DNA from: Mesorhizobium sp. ES1-4
GTDB taxonomy: Bacteria; Pseudomonadota; Alphaproteobacteria; Rhizobiales; Rhizobiaceae
Direction of reading: 5' to 3'
Length of the DNA stretch: 64,000 nt
Assembly (NCBI RefSeq): GCF_020164745.1
Contig: NZ_JAIUGV010000001.1
Location: 662,353 to 726,352, forward strand
The translations under genes were made by a program, and so were the position numbers. Shown piece by piece: positions 36,817 to 48,172 of this stretch. The notes below the pieces were generated by a model. It searched no databases and was not told the DNA's origin. It saw only the letters and a list, made by a program, of their open reading frames with translations. How positions within the stretch are numbered: position 1 is the stretch's first letter; the number at the start of each line of letters is the position of its first letter.

Positions 36817-38196
36817 CTAGGCGGCCACCGGCTCGGTCTTCATGTGGAAGCGCGCATCGACCGGCCGCATCATCAGGTTGAGCACGAAGCCGACCACGAG
36901 GAGCGCAGCCATGATGTACATGGTGACGGTATAGGCATCGGCCTTGGCCACCCCGCTGTCGATCTGATACTGCCGGATATAGTTGACCAGCACCGGGCCG
37001 AGCACGCCCGCCACTGACCATGCCGTCAACAGCCGGCCGTGGATGGCGCCGACGTAGCGCACGCCGAAGACATCGCGCAGATAGGCGGGGACGGTGGCGA
37101 AGCCGCCGCCATACATGCTCAGGATCACGCCGTAGAACAGCACGAACAGGAAGACGCTGCCGGACTGACCGGTCCAGGGCACCGCCGCGTAGAGAACGAC
37201 GCCCAGCGCGAAGAAGATCGCATAGGTCATCTTGCGGCCGATAAAGTCGCTGGTCGATGCCCAAAAGAAGCGGCCGAGCATGTTGAAGATCGACAGCAGG
37301 CCGACGAAGCCGGCGGCCGCAGCGGCCGAAATGCGGCCCGGAAACATCTCCTGGCTCATGGCCGAGGCCTGGCCGAGGACCCCAATGCCCGCTGTCACGT
37401 TCAGGCAAAGCACCCCCCACAGCAGCCAGAACTGCGGTGTCTTCAGTGCGTCGTCGAGGTGGACATTGGCTGATGTCACCATGGTGTTTTGTGTCGCCGG
37501 GGGCGTCCAGCCGGCGGGCCGCCAGCCTTCCGGCGGCACCCTGACTATCACTGCGCCAATCATCATGAAGACGAAATAGACGATGCCGAGCACGACGAAG
37601 GTTTCGGCGACGCCGATATGTTCAGGCGTCGAAAACAGCTTCATCAGGTAGACCGAAAGCGGCGAGGCGATGAAGGCGCCGCCGCCGAAACCCATGATGG
37701 CCATGCCGGTCGCCATTCCAGGCCGGTCGGGAAACCAGGTGATCAGCGTCTTGACCGGCGAGATGTAGCCAAGTCCGAGTCCAATGCCGCCCAGCACCCC
37801 ATAGCCGAGATAGATGATCCACAACTGATGCAGGTGGACGCCAAGAGCCGAGACAATGAAGCCGCCGCCAAAGCAGCAGGCCGCCGCCACCATGGCCTTG
37901 CGCGGTCCGACGCGGTCCAGCCAGCCGCCGCCAAACGCAGCGGCTATGCCGAGGAAGAGAATCGCGATCGAGAAAATCCAGCCGAGCCCGGTCAGCTTCC
38001 AGTCGTCGGGTGCCGATTGCGTAATGCCGATCAGTTTCGACATCGGCAGGTTGAAGACGCTGAACGCATAGGCCTGACCGATGCAAAGGTGGATGCAGAG
38101 CGCCGCGGGCGGCACCATCCATCTGCTGAAGCCGGGCTCTGCAACGGTGTGCGAGCGATCAAGCCAACCGCCCGCTTCTTCTCCAGTCGTGACCAT
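36817..38196 (-). CDS. MFS transporter, oxalate/formate antiporter (OFA) family
   Basis: The 459-residue protein has twelve predicted membrane helices and the OFA signatures: YAFSVFNLPMSKLIGI near the start, the MFS loop GGWLDRVGPRKAMV, GLGLGYISPVKTLITWFPDR, and SDFIGRKMTYAIFF in the second half. OFA proteins exchange oxalate, formate or other monocarboxylates. The ATG at 38196 is preceded by GGGAGG; the longer frame from 38334 is not supported. A 38-residue single-helix gene follows. Confidence 0.9.
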   Translation of the reverse strand: MVTTGEEAGGWLDRSHTVAEPGFSRWMVPPAALCIHLCIGQAYAFSVFNLPMSKLIGITQSAPDDWKLTGLGWIFSIAILFLGIAAAFGGGWLDRVGPRKAMVAAACCFGGGFIVSALGVHLHQLWIIYLGYGVLGGIGLGLGYISPVKTLITWFPDRPGMATGMAIMGFGGGAFIASPLSVYLMKLFSTPEHIGVAETFVVLGIVYFVFMMIGAVIVRVPPEGWRPAGWTPPATQNTMVTSANVHLDDALKTPQFWLLWGVLCLNVTAGIGVLGQASAMSQEMFPGRISAAAAAGFVGLLSIFNMLGRFFWASTSDFIGRKMTYAIFFALGVVLYAAVPWTGQSGSVFLFVLFYGVILSMYGGGFATVPAYLRDVFGVRYVGAIHGRLLTAWSVAGVLGPVLVNYIRQYQIDSGVAKADAYTVTMYIMAALLVVGFVLNLMMRPVDARFHMKTEPVAA

Positions 38197-38703
38197 TCCA
38201 TCCTCCCAGATTTGTTCTCGAACGATCTCCCCAGACGCGTCCCATGAACAAACTAGCAAGCCGACTGTGTGTGGCAACAAGGAATGGCTGGCCGTGCGTA
38301 AGACCAAGGTATAAGGCGACCAGACCATACGCAAAAGCGCGCCGCCAAGCCTTCATCATGTCCGCTCAACGAGCAGGCGAAGCTCAACAGCTATTCAGCA
38401 CTGTCTGGCAGGGACGATCGCGACATTCACCAATTACGGTTGAGCCATCCGCGGGCCGGCCGCTCGATAAATGGCACCGCGAGAAGGTAGTGGAACGGTG
38501 TCGGCACCGAGCCCATGAACAGGAAAAACGCACCGACAGTCGCCGCAACGGCGACATAAGGGCTGTCAACAGGGTCGGCAGTTTGCCGAGCGCAGGCCAC
38601 ACGCAGGACTCGACGCAATGTGTCGAAAATAAAGAAATCGTTTATTGTGCAGCGCAACAAAGCCTACTAGGCTGCAAGGCGTTGACACAGAAGCGGTGCT
38701 GGT
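38197..38703. other. 507-base region with transporter promoter and gene debris
   Basis: There is no intact gene. The first 150 or so bases should carry the OFA transporter promoter. Bases 38427-38580 hold an acyltransferase-like remnant on the minus strand. The segment next to 38700 is AT-rich and probably carried the promoter of the frameshifted acyltransferase gene. Confidence 0.6.
38427..38580 (-). pseudogene. C-terminal remnant of an acyltransferase-like membrane protein
   Basis: The minus frame reads YVAVAATVGAFFLFMGSVPT and then FHYLLAVPFIERPARGWLNR before a stop. The motif IERPARxWL after a membrane helix is the usual end of acyltransferase-3 (OafA/YrhL) proteins. No start or further homology lies upstream. 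It faces away from the frameshifted acyltransferase gene that follows. Confidence 0.45.
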
Positions 38704-39907
38704 ATGCGGACCATCGGTGATGTGCTAGACCGAAACAAAGGCATCGGGCCGGGCTTTGATTTTTTGCGGATCGCGCTTGCCATGTCCGTGCTGTTCGCCC
38801 ATTCGTTTCTGATTGCCGAAGGCGAGCGATTTCAATACAGCACAGCACCTTTGGCGTTGATGCACGCAAGCATCATTCCGATGTTCTTTGCCCTGAGCGG
38901 ATTTCTCATAACGGGCAGCGCAATGCGACTCCGTTTAAAAGACTTCATCCTAAACAGAGGCATGAGAATAGTTCCGGCTTTGGCCATGGATATATTTTTC
39001 GCCGCCATCGTGATAGGACCGATCTTTACCACACTCAGCCTAAAAGAGTATTTTTCAAATTACGAATTTGCATCTTACTTTGCCAATATCCTCGGGTTGA
39101 TCCATTACGTTCTGCCTGGCGTTTTCGAAAACAACCCATTCCCCAATACGGTAAACGGGTCGCTGTGGACGGTCCCGTTTGAGATTGGATGCTATGTGCT
39201 CATGGCGCTGGTCATCGTCACCGGCCTGCTGAAGCACCCGCGAATTCTTTTGTGCGCCGCACTCGTTTTCGCCCTGTTCGTCTTCATCTCTCGCCTACGA
39301 ATGGGTTCCCTTTGGTGGCGAAGGTCGGATATTCACGGCCACGAACCATTTCCTCAAGAGCGACGGCAGAGCCCTCTACGTCTACTTTTTCGCGGGCATT
39401 CTGCTGTATCTGTTCCGCGACAAAATACCCTTCCATCCCGCAATTTTCGGCGCTGCGATCCTGTTGTATTTCTTGGCGGCGTTTGATGTATTTGCTGCTT
39501 TGCCGCAAATGCCGGTGAAGCTTCTGCTAATTCCGGTTGTCGCCTATGCAACGGTCTACATTGGCCTATCGCCGATCCCCCGCATTCCAATCTATGATCG
39601 AGGCGACTACTCCTACGGCATCTATCTCTACGGCTACCCATTTCAACAGGCTTTGGTAAGCCTGTTCCCAAGGCTGACATCGCCATGGCTGCATTTTGGC
39701 ATCTCCTTGGTCCTTGTGACAGGAGTGGCGATGCTCTCGTGGCACTTCATTGAGAAGCCCACTCTTGGATTGCGCAAAAAATACAGCTTCACCGCCCGCA
39801 AGGGTGATGCCAGGGAGGAACTCCCGACGATTGCGGCACCATCCACATCTGGCAAAAAGGAAGAAGTCCCTATGAGTGCTCTCCCGACAACCGGGAATGT
39901 CGGATAA
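38704..39907 (+). pseudogene. Acyltransferase family 3 (OafA-like) gene with a frameshift
   Basis: Acyltransferase-3 proteins are multi-helix membrane enzymes that add acetyl or other acyl groups to surface sugars. The first frame (from MRTIGDVLDRNKGIGPGFDF) carries RIALAMSVLFAHSF and MFFALSGFLITGSAMRLR up to about 39290. The protein then continues in the +1 frame (EWVPFGGEGRIFTATNHFLK to MLSWHFIEKPTLGLRKKY). A single extra base between about 39285 and 39302 explains it. Joined, the product is about 400 residues, normal for the family. Base composition is more AT-rich than neighbouring genes, suggesting transfer. A sequencing error is the alternative. Confidence 0.8.
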
Positions 39908-39971
39908 AACATGCATCTTCGCGCAGAAAGAGGCAGCTAACACCCTTCCTTTTGATAGAAATCGACGACCG

Positions 39972-40769
39972 TCAGGCGTTGGCTGCCGCCACCGCGCGTT
40001 TTGCCATGACCGCAATCAGATTGGCGCGGTAGTCGGCGGAGGCGTGCATGTCGCTCATCAGGTTCTTCGCCGGCACTTTCACACCTTCGAGCGAGGCGGC
40101 ATCGAAGCTCTTGGCAAGTGCCGCCTCGATCTCCTTGGAGCGGAAGACGCCGTCGTCGCCGGCGCCAGTCACGGCAACGCTGACGCCGTCTTTGCCCTTG
40201 GCCACGAACACGCCGACGATCGCGTAGCGCGACGCCGGATTTCGGAATTTTTCATAAGCGGCCTTTGCCGGCGCGGTGAAGGAGACCGCCGTGATGATCT
40301 CACCATCCTTCAATGCGGTTTCGAACAGCCCCTTGAAGAACTTGTCGGCTGATATTTCGCGCTTGTTGGTGATGATGGTGGCGCCCAGCGCCAGCAGCGC
40401 CGCCGGATAGTCCGCCGCCGGATCGTTGTTGGCGATCGAACCGCCGATGGTGCCCTTGTGACGTACCGCCGGATCACCGATCAGCGACGCCAGATGGGCA
40501 AGCGCCGGGCAGGCCTTGCGCAGCTTCTCGTCATTGGCGACGTCGAAATGCGTGGCGGCGGCGCCGATCGTGACCGCCTTGCCTGACACCTTGACGCCCT
40601 GCAACTCCTTGATGCGTGACAGGTCGACGAGGTCGGAAGGGGCCGCCAGCCGCGTCTTCATGGCGGGAATCAAGGTCATGCCGCCGGAGAGCAGCTTGGC
40701 GTCGCCGCTCTTCGCGAGTTTTGCGGCTTCGGTAACCGAAGCGGCACGGTGATAGTTGACTGCGTACAT
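39972..40769 (-). CDS. coxM: CO-dehydrogenase-like FAD-binding medium subunit
   Basis: This is the FAD subunit that passes electrons from the Fe-S subunit in xanthine-oxidase-family enzymes. The 265-residue product has the two FAD signatures [17 protein letters not shown] (about 30-46) and [20 protein letters not shown] (about 110-129), and the C-terminal CODH_C domain. It is third in the S-L-M order and starts 21 bases after coxL. Confidence 0.88.
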   Translation of the reverse strand: MYAVNYHRAASVTEAAKLAKSGDAKLLSGGMTLIPAMKTRLAAPSDLVDLSRIKELQGVKVSGKAVTIGAAATHFDVANDEKLRKACPALAHLASLIGDPAVRHKGTIGGSIANNDPAADYPAALLALGATIITNKREISADKFFKGLFETALKDGEIITAVSFTAPAKAAYEKFRNPASRYAIVGVFVAKGKDGVSVAVTGAGDDGVFRSKEIEAALAKSFDAASLEGVKVPAKNLMSDMHASADYRANLIAVMAKRAVAAANA

Positions 40770-40790
40770 GGGAGCCTCCCTCCTGAACGT

Positions 40791-43142
<2,352 letters not shown>

Positions 43143-43235
43143 CAGAATTCCTCCGGAATTTAGGGAATAGGTGGTAGCAAACAGTCAGTAGGAAAATTGC
43201 TCCTGATCCCTACCGTCCATTGCGTACCGCCTTGT

Positions 43236-43736
43236 TCATGCCACTTGTTTTGCCTTGCCCTTGACACTCTTCGACATCGTTTTCGACGCGGCGAGGATGG
43301 CCTTCACGATGTTGTGGTAGCCTGTGCAGCGGCAGATGTTGCCTTCGAGTTCTGCCCGCACGGTGGCCTCGTCGAGACCTTCGGGATGGCGGTTGATCAT
43401 GTCGGTCGCGGCCATGATCATGCCTGGCGTGCAAAAGCCGCATTGCAGGCCGTGATGTTCCTTGAACGCCGCCTGGACGGGATGGAGGTCGGCGCCGCCG
43501 GCGAGACCCTCGATGGTAACCACGGTCGATCCGGATGCCTGGACCGCGAGCATCGTGCAGGACTTGACCGCCTTGCCGTCGACATGGACCACGCAGGCGC
43601 CGCATTGCGAGGTGTCGCAACCGACATGCGTTCCAGTGAGGCCGAGATTTTCACGCAAGAAGTGAACAAGAAGCGTTCGATCCTCGGCGGCGGCGACGAC
43701 ACGCCTGCCGTTCACCATCAACGAAACGTCTGACAT
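43236..43736 (-). CDS. coxS: CO-dehydrogenase-like 2Fe-2S small subunit
   Basis: The small subunit carries two [2Fe-2S] clusters. The 166-residue protein has the N-terminal plant-type ferredoxin motif [16 protein letters not shown] with a following Cys, and the C-terminal helical cluster motifs [10 protein letters not shown] and [13 protein letters not shown]. The ATG at 43736 is preceded by GGGAGGGG. It leads the S-L-M operon, the order usual for form II enzymes, and is divergent from the FIST gene 200 bases away. Confidence 0.92.
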   Translation of the reverse strand: MSDVSLMVNGRRVVAAAEDRTLLVHFLRENLGLTGTHVGCDTSQCGACVVHVDGKAVKSCTMLAVQASGSTVVTIEGLAGGADLHPVQAAFKEHHGLQCGFCTPGMIMAATDMINRHPEGLDEATVRAELEGNICRCTGYHNIVKAILAASKTMSKSVKGKAKQVA

Positions 43737-44047
43737 GGTCCCCTCCCTGGGTATCAACCTTGGTCATCAGGCTGAAGACTGGCTCTTTGCACTTCGGCCA
43801 TGCGTTATTCGTACACCGCACAACGCACAAAAAACAACACGACGGGAAAGGCGGGTCATTGTACTTTCGGTCGTGGCCAAGGCATCGAAGTGCATTCCTC
43901 CGGCCCCATTGCCAAAACGCCTCCCGGCGGCAACAATGCCTCGACGCCCGCGCGCCGGAAGTACTCGAAAAGCAGCGCACAAGAAGGCGTCGGAGGAAAT
44001 GCGGGAGAACGCCGCTGACAAGTTCACGGACGCGATACGCATGCGGC

Positions 44048-45184
44048 TTGTCGGCGCTGACCACGGACGAGCCCGATCTGGATGTGTTCGCACGCGCGGT
44101 AGCCGCCGAGGCCTCGGCCATCGATGCCGGCTTCGCGCTCGTGTTCTTTTCCCAGAGCCTTGTCGAGGCCGGCGCCCTGTCGCGGGCACTCTCGGTCCAT
44201 GCGCCGCACCTCCACCATGCCGGCTGTTCCACCGCCGGCGAGATCACACCGCAGGGGCTCGAGGAAGGTCACATGCTGGCGATGCTGCTGCCTTCGGCGT
44301 CCTTCACGGCTGTCAGCGCCATGGTCGACAATTTGTCGACATCGGGCATGGACAGGATCACCGAAGAGGTCGAGGCCCTGCGGCGCATGCTGCGCGCCCG
44401 GCTCGGCGGCCTGGGAGCCAGGAACACCTTCGCGCTCTGCTTCATCGACGGGCTGTCTTATGCCGAGGAAGCGGTCAGTTCAGCCATCCACTGGGGTCTT
44501 GACGACATACCGCTGCTTGGCGGCTCGGCCGGCGACGACCTGAAATTCGAGACGACGCGCCTGATCTCGAACGGCAGGGTCACCTCGGACAGCGCCATCA
44601 TCGTGCTGATCGCCACGGAAATTCCGTTTCACGTCTTCAAGACCGACAATTTCGTTCCGACAGACGAAAAGCTGGTGGTGACGGCGTCCGATGCCGATCA
44701 CCGCATCGTGCGCGAATTCAACGCCGCCAATGCGGCCGAGGAATATGCCGCTTCCGTCGGCATCGTCGCGCAGAGCCTGACGCCGCTGAGCTTCGCCTCG
44801 CATCCGGTGGTGGTGAAGGTGGGCGGCGAATATTACTGCCGCTCGATCCAGAAGATGCACCCGGACGGGTCGCTGTCGTTCTTCTGCGCCATCGACGATG
44901 GTGTCGTGCTGTCGATCGCCCAGCCCAAGGACATGGTGGAATCGACACGCGCGGCGTTACGCGAGGTCGAGGAAAGGCTCGGCGGCATCGACCTGATCCT
45001 CGGCTTCGATTGCGTGCTGCGCCGGCTCGATGCGCGCAACCGGCAGGTCTTTCGTGACATTTCGGAACTCTACCGGGTCAACAATGTCGTCGGCTTCGGC
45101 ACCTATGGCGAACAATATCGGTCAATGCACCTGAACCAGACGTTCACCGGCATCGCTTTCGGTGAACGGCAGGCCGCTGAATAG
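44048..45184 (+). CDS. FIST-domain sensor protein, NosP-like
   Basis: FIST proteins are cytoplasmic sensory proteins. The Pseudomonas member NosP binds haem, senses nitric oxide and regulates its partner kinase NahK. This protein has FIST_N (from TDEPDLDVFARAVAAEAS, with HHAGCSTAGEIT) and FIST_C (ALREVEERLGGIDLILGFDC to YGEQYRSMHLNQTFTGIAFG). The true start is unclear: coding signal from an ATG at 43936 (MPRRPRAGSTRKAAHKKASE) runs in the other frame up to about 44040, suggesting a one-base frameshift. TTG at 44048 is the first usable start after it. A longer frame from 43760 has unlikely codon use. The histidine kinase follows 14 bases downstream. Confidence 0.8.
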   Translation: MSALTTDEPDLDVFARAVAAEASAIDAGFALVFFSQSLVEAGALSRALSVHAPHLHHAGCSTAGEITPQGLEEGHMLAMLLPSASFTAVSAMVDNLSTSGMDRITEEVEALRRMLRARLGGLGARNTFALCFIDGLSYAEEAVSSAIHWGLDDIPLLGGSAGDDLKFETTRLISNGRVTSDSAIIVLIATEIPFHVFKTDNFVPTDEKLVVTASDADHRIVREFNAANAAEEYAASVGIVAQSLTPLSFASHPVVVKVGGEYYCRSIQKMHPDGSLSFFCAIDDGVVLSIAQPKDMVESTRAALREVEERLGGIDLILGFDCVLRRLDARNRQVFRDISELYRVNNVVGFGTYGEQYRSMHLNQTFTGIAFGERQAAE

Positions 45185-45198
45185 GGCGGCGACACGGC

Positions 45199-46539
45199 AT
45201 GCCGCTCAGGGACATAAACGACCTCGACAGGCTGAAGAAGATCAACGCCGCCCTGGTCAGCCGCGTCGAGCGCTCGATGGATCAGCAGGGCAATGCCTTC
45301 TCGCTGTTCCAGACCGCGATCTCACTGGAAAACCGGGTGCGCACGCGCACCGAGGAACTGCATTCGACCTTACGCAGGCTGGAGCAGTCGAACATCGACC
45401 TCAGCGCCGCCAAGGAAAACGCCGAACTGGCGAACCTCTCCAAGACACGCTTTCTCGCCGCCGCCAGCCACGACGTGCTGCAGCCGCTGAACGCCGCCCA
45501 CCTCTCGGTCTCGGCGCTGGCCGAATTGCAGACCAGCGACGAGGGAAAAAAGCTCGTTAGGCAGGTCGAGCGTTCGCTGGAAACGATGGAGGACCTGCTG
45601 CGCACCTTGCTCGACATCTCCAAGCTCGACGCCGGCGTGGTCCGGGCCGACATCGGCGACGTCAGCCTGGAGGCTTTGTTCTCCTCGTTGCGCTCGGATT
45701 TCCAGGCCGTGGCGGAATTGAAGGGGCTGTCGCTGAAATTCCGGCCGGTCAATGCCGTGGTGCGCTCGGACAGGACGCTGCTGCGGCGCATCCTGCAGAA
45801 CATCCTCTCCAACGCCCTGGGCTATACACGCTCGGGCGGCGTTCTCGTCGGCACGCGCCATCGCGGCGACACCATTCGCATCGATGTCGCCGACACCGGC
45901 TGCGGCATTCCGGAGGAACAACGCGAAGCGGTATTCGAGGAGTTCCATCGCGGCACATCACAAGCCAGTGCCGAATTCGACGGCGGCGGGCTTGGGCTCG
46001 GCCTGGCTATCGTGCGCCGCATGGCCGGCGCGCTTGGCCACCCGGTGACATTTTCATCCAGGGTCGGGCGCGGCACCATCTTCCATATTGATGTCCCCGT
46101 CGGCATCGGCGCGCCCGCCGACGCCATCGCCAGCGCCGCCAGCCCGGAGCGGCCCCGTGGCTACGGCCTGTTCGGCACCAAGGTGCTGCTGGTCGAGAAC
46201 GACGCCGAGGTGCTGGAAGCCATGACGTTCCTGCTCGAGCGCTGGCAGTGCCTGGTGCGGGCCGCGACGTCGACCGGCGATGCGCTCGCCATGCTTGGCG
46301 ACACCGACTGGGTTCCCGACATCGTCATCGCCGACCAGCATCTCGACGGTGGCGATCTCGGCACCGCCACCATATCGGAGGTCCGCGACTATCTCGGCCG
46401 CGCCGTGCCGGCGCTGATCGTCACCGCCGACAGTTCCGAGGAGATCGCCAAGGCGGCCCGCGCCGGCGGTATCGAACTGATGCGCAAGCCGCTGAAGCCG
46501 GCGCAGCTACGCGCGCTGCTGGCGCATTTGCTGGCTTAG
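45199..46539 (+). CDS. Hybrid sensor histidine kinase/response regulator, NahK/ErcS'-like
   Basis: The 446-residue cytoplasmic protein has no membrane segment. It starts with a coiled coil (residues 1-80), then the phosphoacceptor H-box SHDVLQPLNAAHLSVSAL (His about 90). The ATPase domain follows with N-box NILSNALGYTRSG, G1 DTGCGIPEEQREAVFEEF and G2 GGLGLGLAIVRRM. A C-terminal receiver (about 330-446) carries the phosphoacceptor Asp in IADQHLDGG. Input most likely comes from the FIST protein, as NosP-NahK pairs do in pseudomonads. It ends 22 bases from the convergent LuxR regulator. Confidence 0.92.
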   Translation: MPLRDINDLDRLKKINAALVSRVERSMDQQGNAFSLFQTAISLENRVRTRTEELHSTLRRLEQSNIDLSAAKENAELANLSKTRFLAAASHDVLQPLNAAHLSVSALAELQTSDEGKKLVRQVERSLETMEDLLRTLLDISKLDAGVVRADIGDVSLEALFSSLRSDFQAVAELKGLSLKFRPVNAVVRSDRTLLRRILQNILSNALGYTRSGGVLVGTRHRGDTIRIDVADTGCGIPEEQREAVFEEFHRGTSQASAEFDGGGLGLGLAIVRRMAGALGHPVTFSSRVGRGTIFHIDVPVGIGAPADAIASAASPERPRGYGLFGTKVLLVENDAEVLEAMTFLLERWQCLVRAATSTGDALAMLGDTDWVPDIVIADQHLDGGDLGTATISEVRDYLGRAVPALIVTADSSEEIAKAARAGGIELMRKPLKPAQLRALLAHLLA

Positions 46540-46561
46540 GTCCCCGGCAGGGCGTTAGGGC

Positions 46562-47245
46562 TCAAAATCCCATCTGGTCGCGAAACAACTCCGCGCTGTC
46601 CAGCTTCGACACCTCGATCACCGCTTGCGTGCGGCTGTAGACGTTGAGCTTGCGCAATATCTCCGAGACATGCGCCTTGACGGTGGTCTCGCCGACCTGC
46701 AGCTCATAGGCGATCTGCTTGTTGAGCAGGCCCTGGCGCAGCATCTGCAGCACCCTCAGCTGTTGCGGCGTCAGCGTCGACAGGCGCTGGACCATGTCGG
46801 CGCGGTTGCTGCTGTCGGCGTCCCTCGGCTGGCCCTCATAGGTTTCCGGCACATAGATCGCGCCATCCATCACCGAGCGGATTGCATTGGCCAGATCGCT
46901 CTTGCGCGCCGATTTCGGGATGAAGCCGGCGGCTCCATAGGACAGCGCCTCCGAAATGATCCTTGGCTCCTCATGACCCGACACGATCACCACCGGCAGG
47001 CGCGGATAGCGGGTCCTGAGCTGCAGCAGGCCATCGAAACCATGGACGTCGGGCATGCTGAGGTCGAGCAGCGCAAGGTCGAACGGCTTTGCATCGGCCA
47101 GCAATTCGACCGCCTCGGTGATCGAACGCGCCTCCACCGTGTCGACCTCGGGATAAGCCATCTGCACCGCGCTATGCAGCGCCTCGCGAAACAGTGGGTG
47201 ATCGTCGATGATCAGGAACCGGGCGCGATCGGTAGGGGCTGTCAT
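46562..47245 (-). CDS. LuxR-family response regulator
   Basis: The 227-residue protein has an N-terminal receiver with phosphoacceptor Asp in LALLDLSMPDVHG (about residue 58) and the conserved Lys in FIPKSARKSD. The C-terminal GerE/LuxR helix-turn-helix runs LTPQQLRVLQMLRQGLLNKQ and IAYELQVGETTVKAHVSEIL. It resembles AgmR/ErbR. It lies convergent to the hybrid kinase, and the three genes form a set like PA1975-PA1976-PA1978 of Pseudomonas aeruginosa, as I recall it. Targets are unknown. Confidence 0.9.
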   Translation of the reverse strand: MTAPTDRARFLIIDDHPLFREALHSAVQMAYPEVDTVEARSITEAVELLADAKPFDLALLDLSMPDVHGFDGLLQLRTRYPRLPVVIVSGHEEPRIISEALSYGAAGFIPKSARKSDLANAIRSVMDGAIYVPETYEGQPRDADSSNRADMVQRLSTLTPQQLRVLQMLRQGLLNKQIAYELQVGETTVKAHVSEILRKLNVYSRTQAVIEVSKLDSAELFRDQMGF

Positions 47246-47473
47246 AGGGCTCGTTCCGGTTTACCGGCCACACCTTAGTCTCCTGACCATGGCCGGATTA
47301 TTGGCAAATAGTCTATCGCCGGTTGCCGGATTGATCGCTGCAAAAATGATGGGAACGCGTGAATTGCTCATGCAGCCGCGGCGAAGCCCGTGCTTTATGA
47401 AAAGCGACGCCTTGCCCGGCCCCGGAAATCGGTCGAATGTGCCGCCAGCTCCCATCGAAACGCAGAGACCACC

Positions 47474-48172
47474 ATGACCGCCTTCGTCCTTCCCGTCCCA
47501 CCAACGCCTTCTGTCGCCATCACCGGCTCAGCGGAGCGCTTTGCCGTGCGGCGTATCTTCTGCGTCGGCCGCAACTACGCGGCGCATGCGCGCGAATTCG
47601 GCAATGACGAGCGTGATCCGCCCTTCTTCTTCACCAAACCGGCCGACGCGGTGGTCGACTCCGGCACGGAGATCCCCTACCCGCCGCTGACCGAAAACCT
47701 GCATTTCGAGATCGAGCTGGTGGTGGCGATCGGTACATCAGGCTTTCGCATTGCTCGCGACCAGGCGCTCGATCATGTCTGGGGCTACGGCGTCGGCATC
47801 GACCTCACCCGCCGCGATCTGCAGGACGCCGCCAAGAAGGCGGCGCGGCCATGGGACTGGTCGAAGGCTTTCGACCGTTCCGCGCCCTGCGGCCCGCTGC
47901 TTCCAGCACGGAAATCCGGGCACCCGGCGAAGGGGCGCATCTGGCTCGCCGTGAACGGCGCGGTGAAACAGGATGCCGATCTCGCCGAACTCATCTGGCC
48001 GGTGGCCGACATCGTCTCGATCTGCAGCGAGGCAGTCGAACTGCGACCGGGCGACCTGATCTTCACCGGTACGCCCGCCGGTGTCGGCGCGGTCAAGCCG
48101 GGCGAGACGATGACCGGCGGCATCGACGGCATCGGCACGATCGAGATTACCATCGGCCAGCCGGCTTCATGA
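47474..48172 (+). CDS. Fumarylacetoacetate hydrolase family protein (fumarylpyruvate hydrolase-like)
   Basis: These enzymes cleave 3-fumarylpyruvate or related beta-diketone acids with a divalent metal. The 232-residue protein has FCVGRNYAAHAREFGND, the metal-binding ENLHFEIELVVAIG (Glu-x-Glu) and the C-terminal DLIFTGTPAGVGAVKPGET. The length matches one-domain bacterial FAH proteins. The ATG at 47474 is chosen; the longer frame lacks family support. A stop/start overlap (ATGA) couples it to the isomerase gene that follows, suggesting gentisate or homogentisate breakdown. Confidence 0.88.
   Translation: MTAFVLPVPPTPSVAITGSAERFAVRRIFCVGRNYAAHAREFGNDERDPPFFFTKPADAVVDSGTEIPYPPLTENLHFEIELVVAIGTSGFRIARDQALDHVWGYGVGIDLTRRDLQDAAKKAARPWDWSKAFDRSAPCGPLLPARKSGHPAKGRIWLAVNGAVKQDADLAELIWPVADIVSICSEAVELRPGDLIFTGTPAGVGAVKPGETMTGGIDGIGTIEITIGQPAS

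Noticed and set aside
38427..38660. Complete 77-codon minus-strand gene
   Set aside because: Only its last 50 or so codons resemble a protein; the upstream part has no coding character.
43760..44047. Extension of the FIST gene to the start at 43760
   Set aside because: It begins 24 bases from the divergent coxS start and uses rare codons throughout. Coding signal in this stretch lies in another frame.
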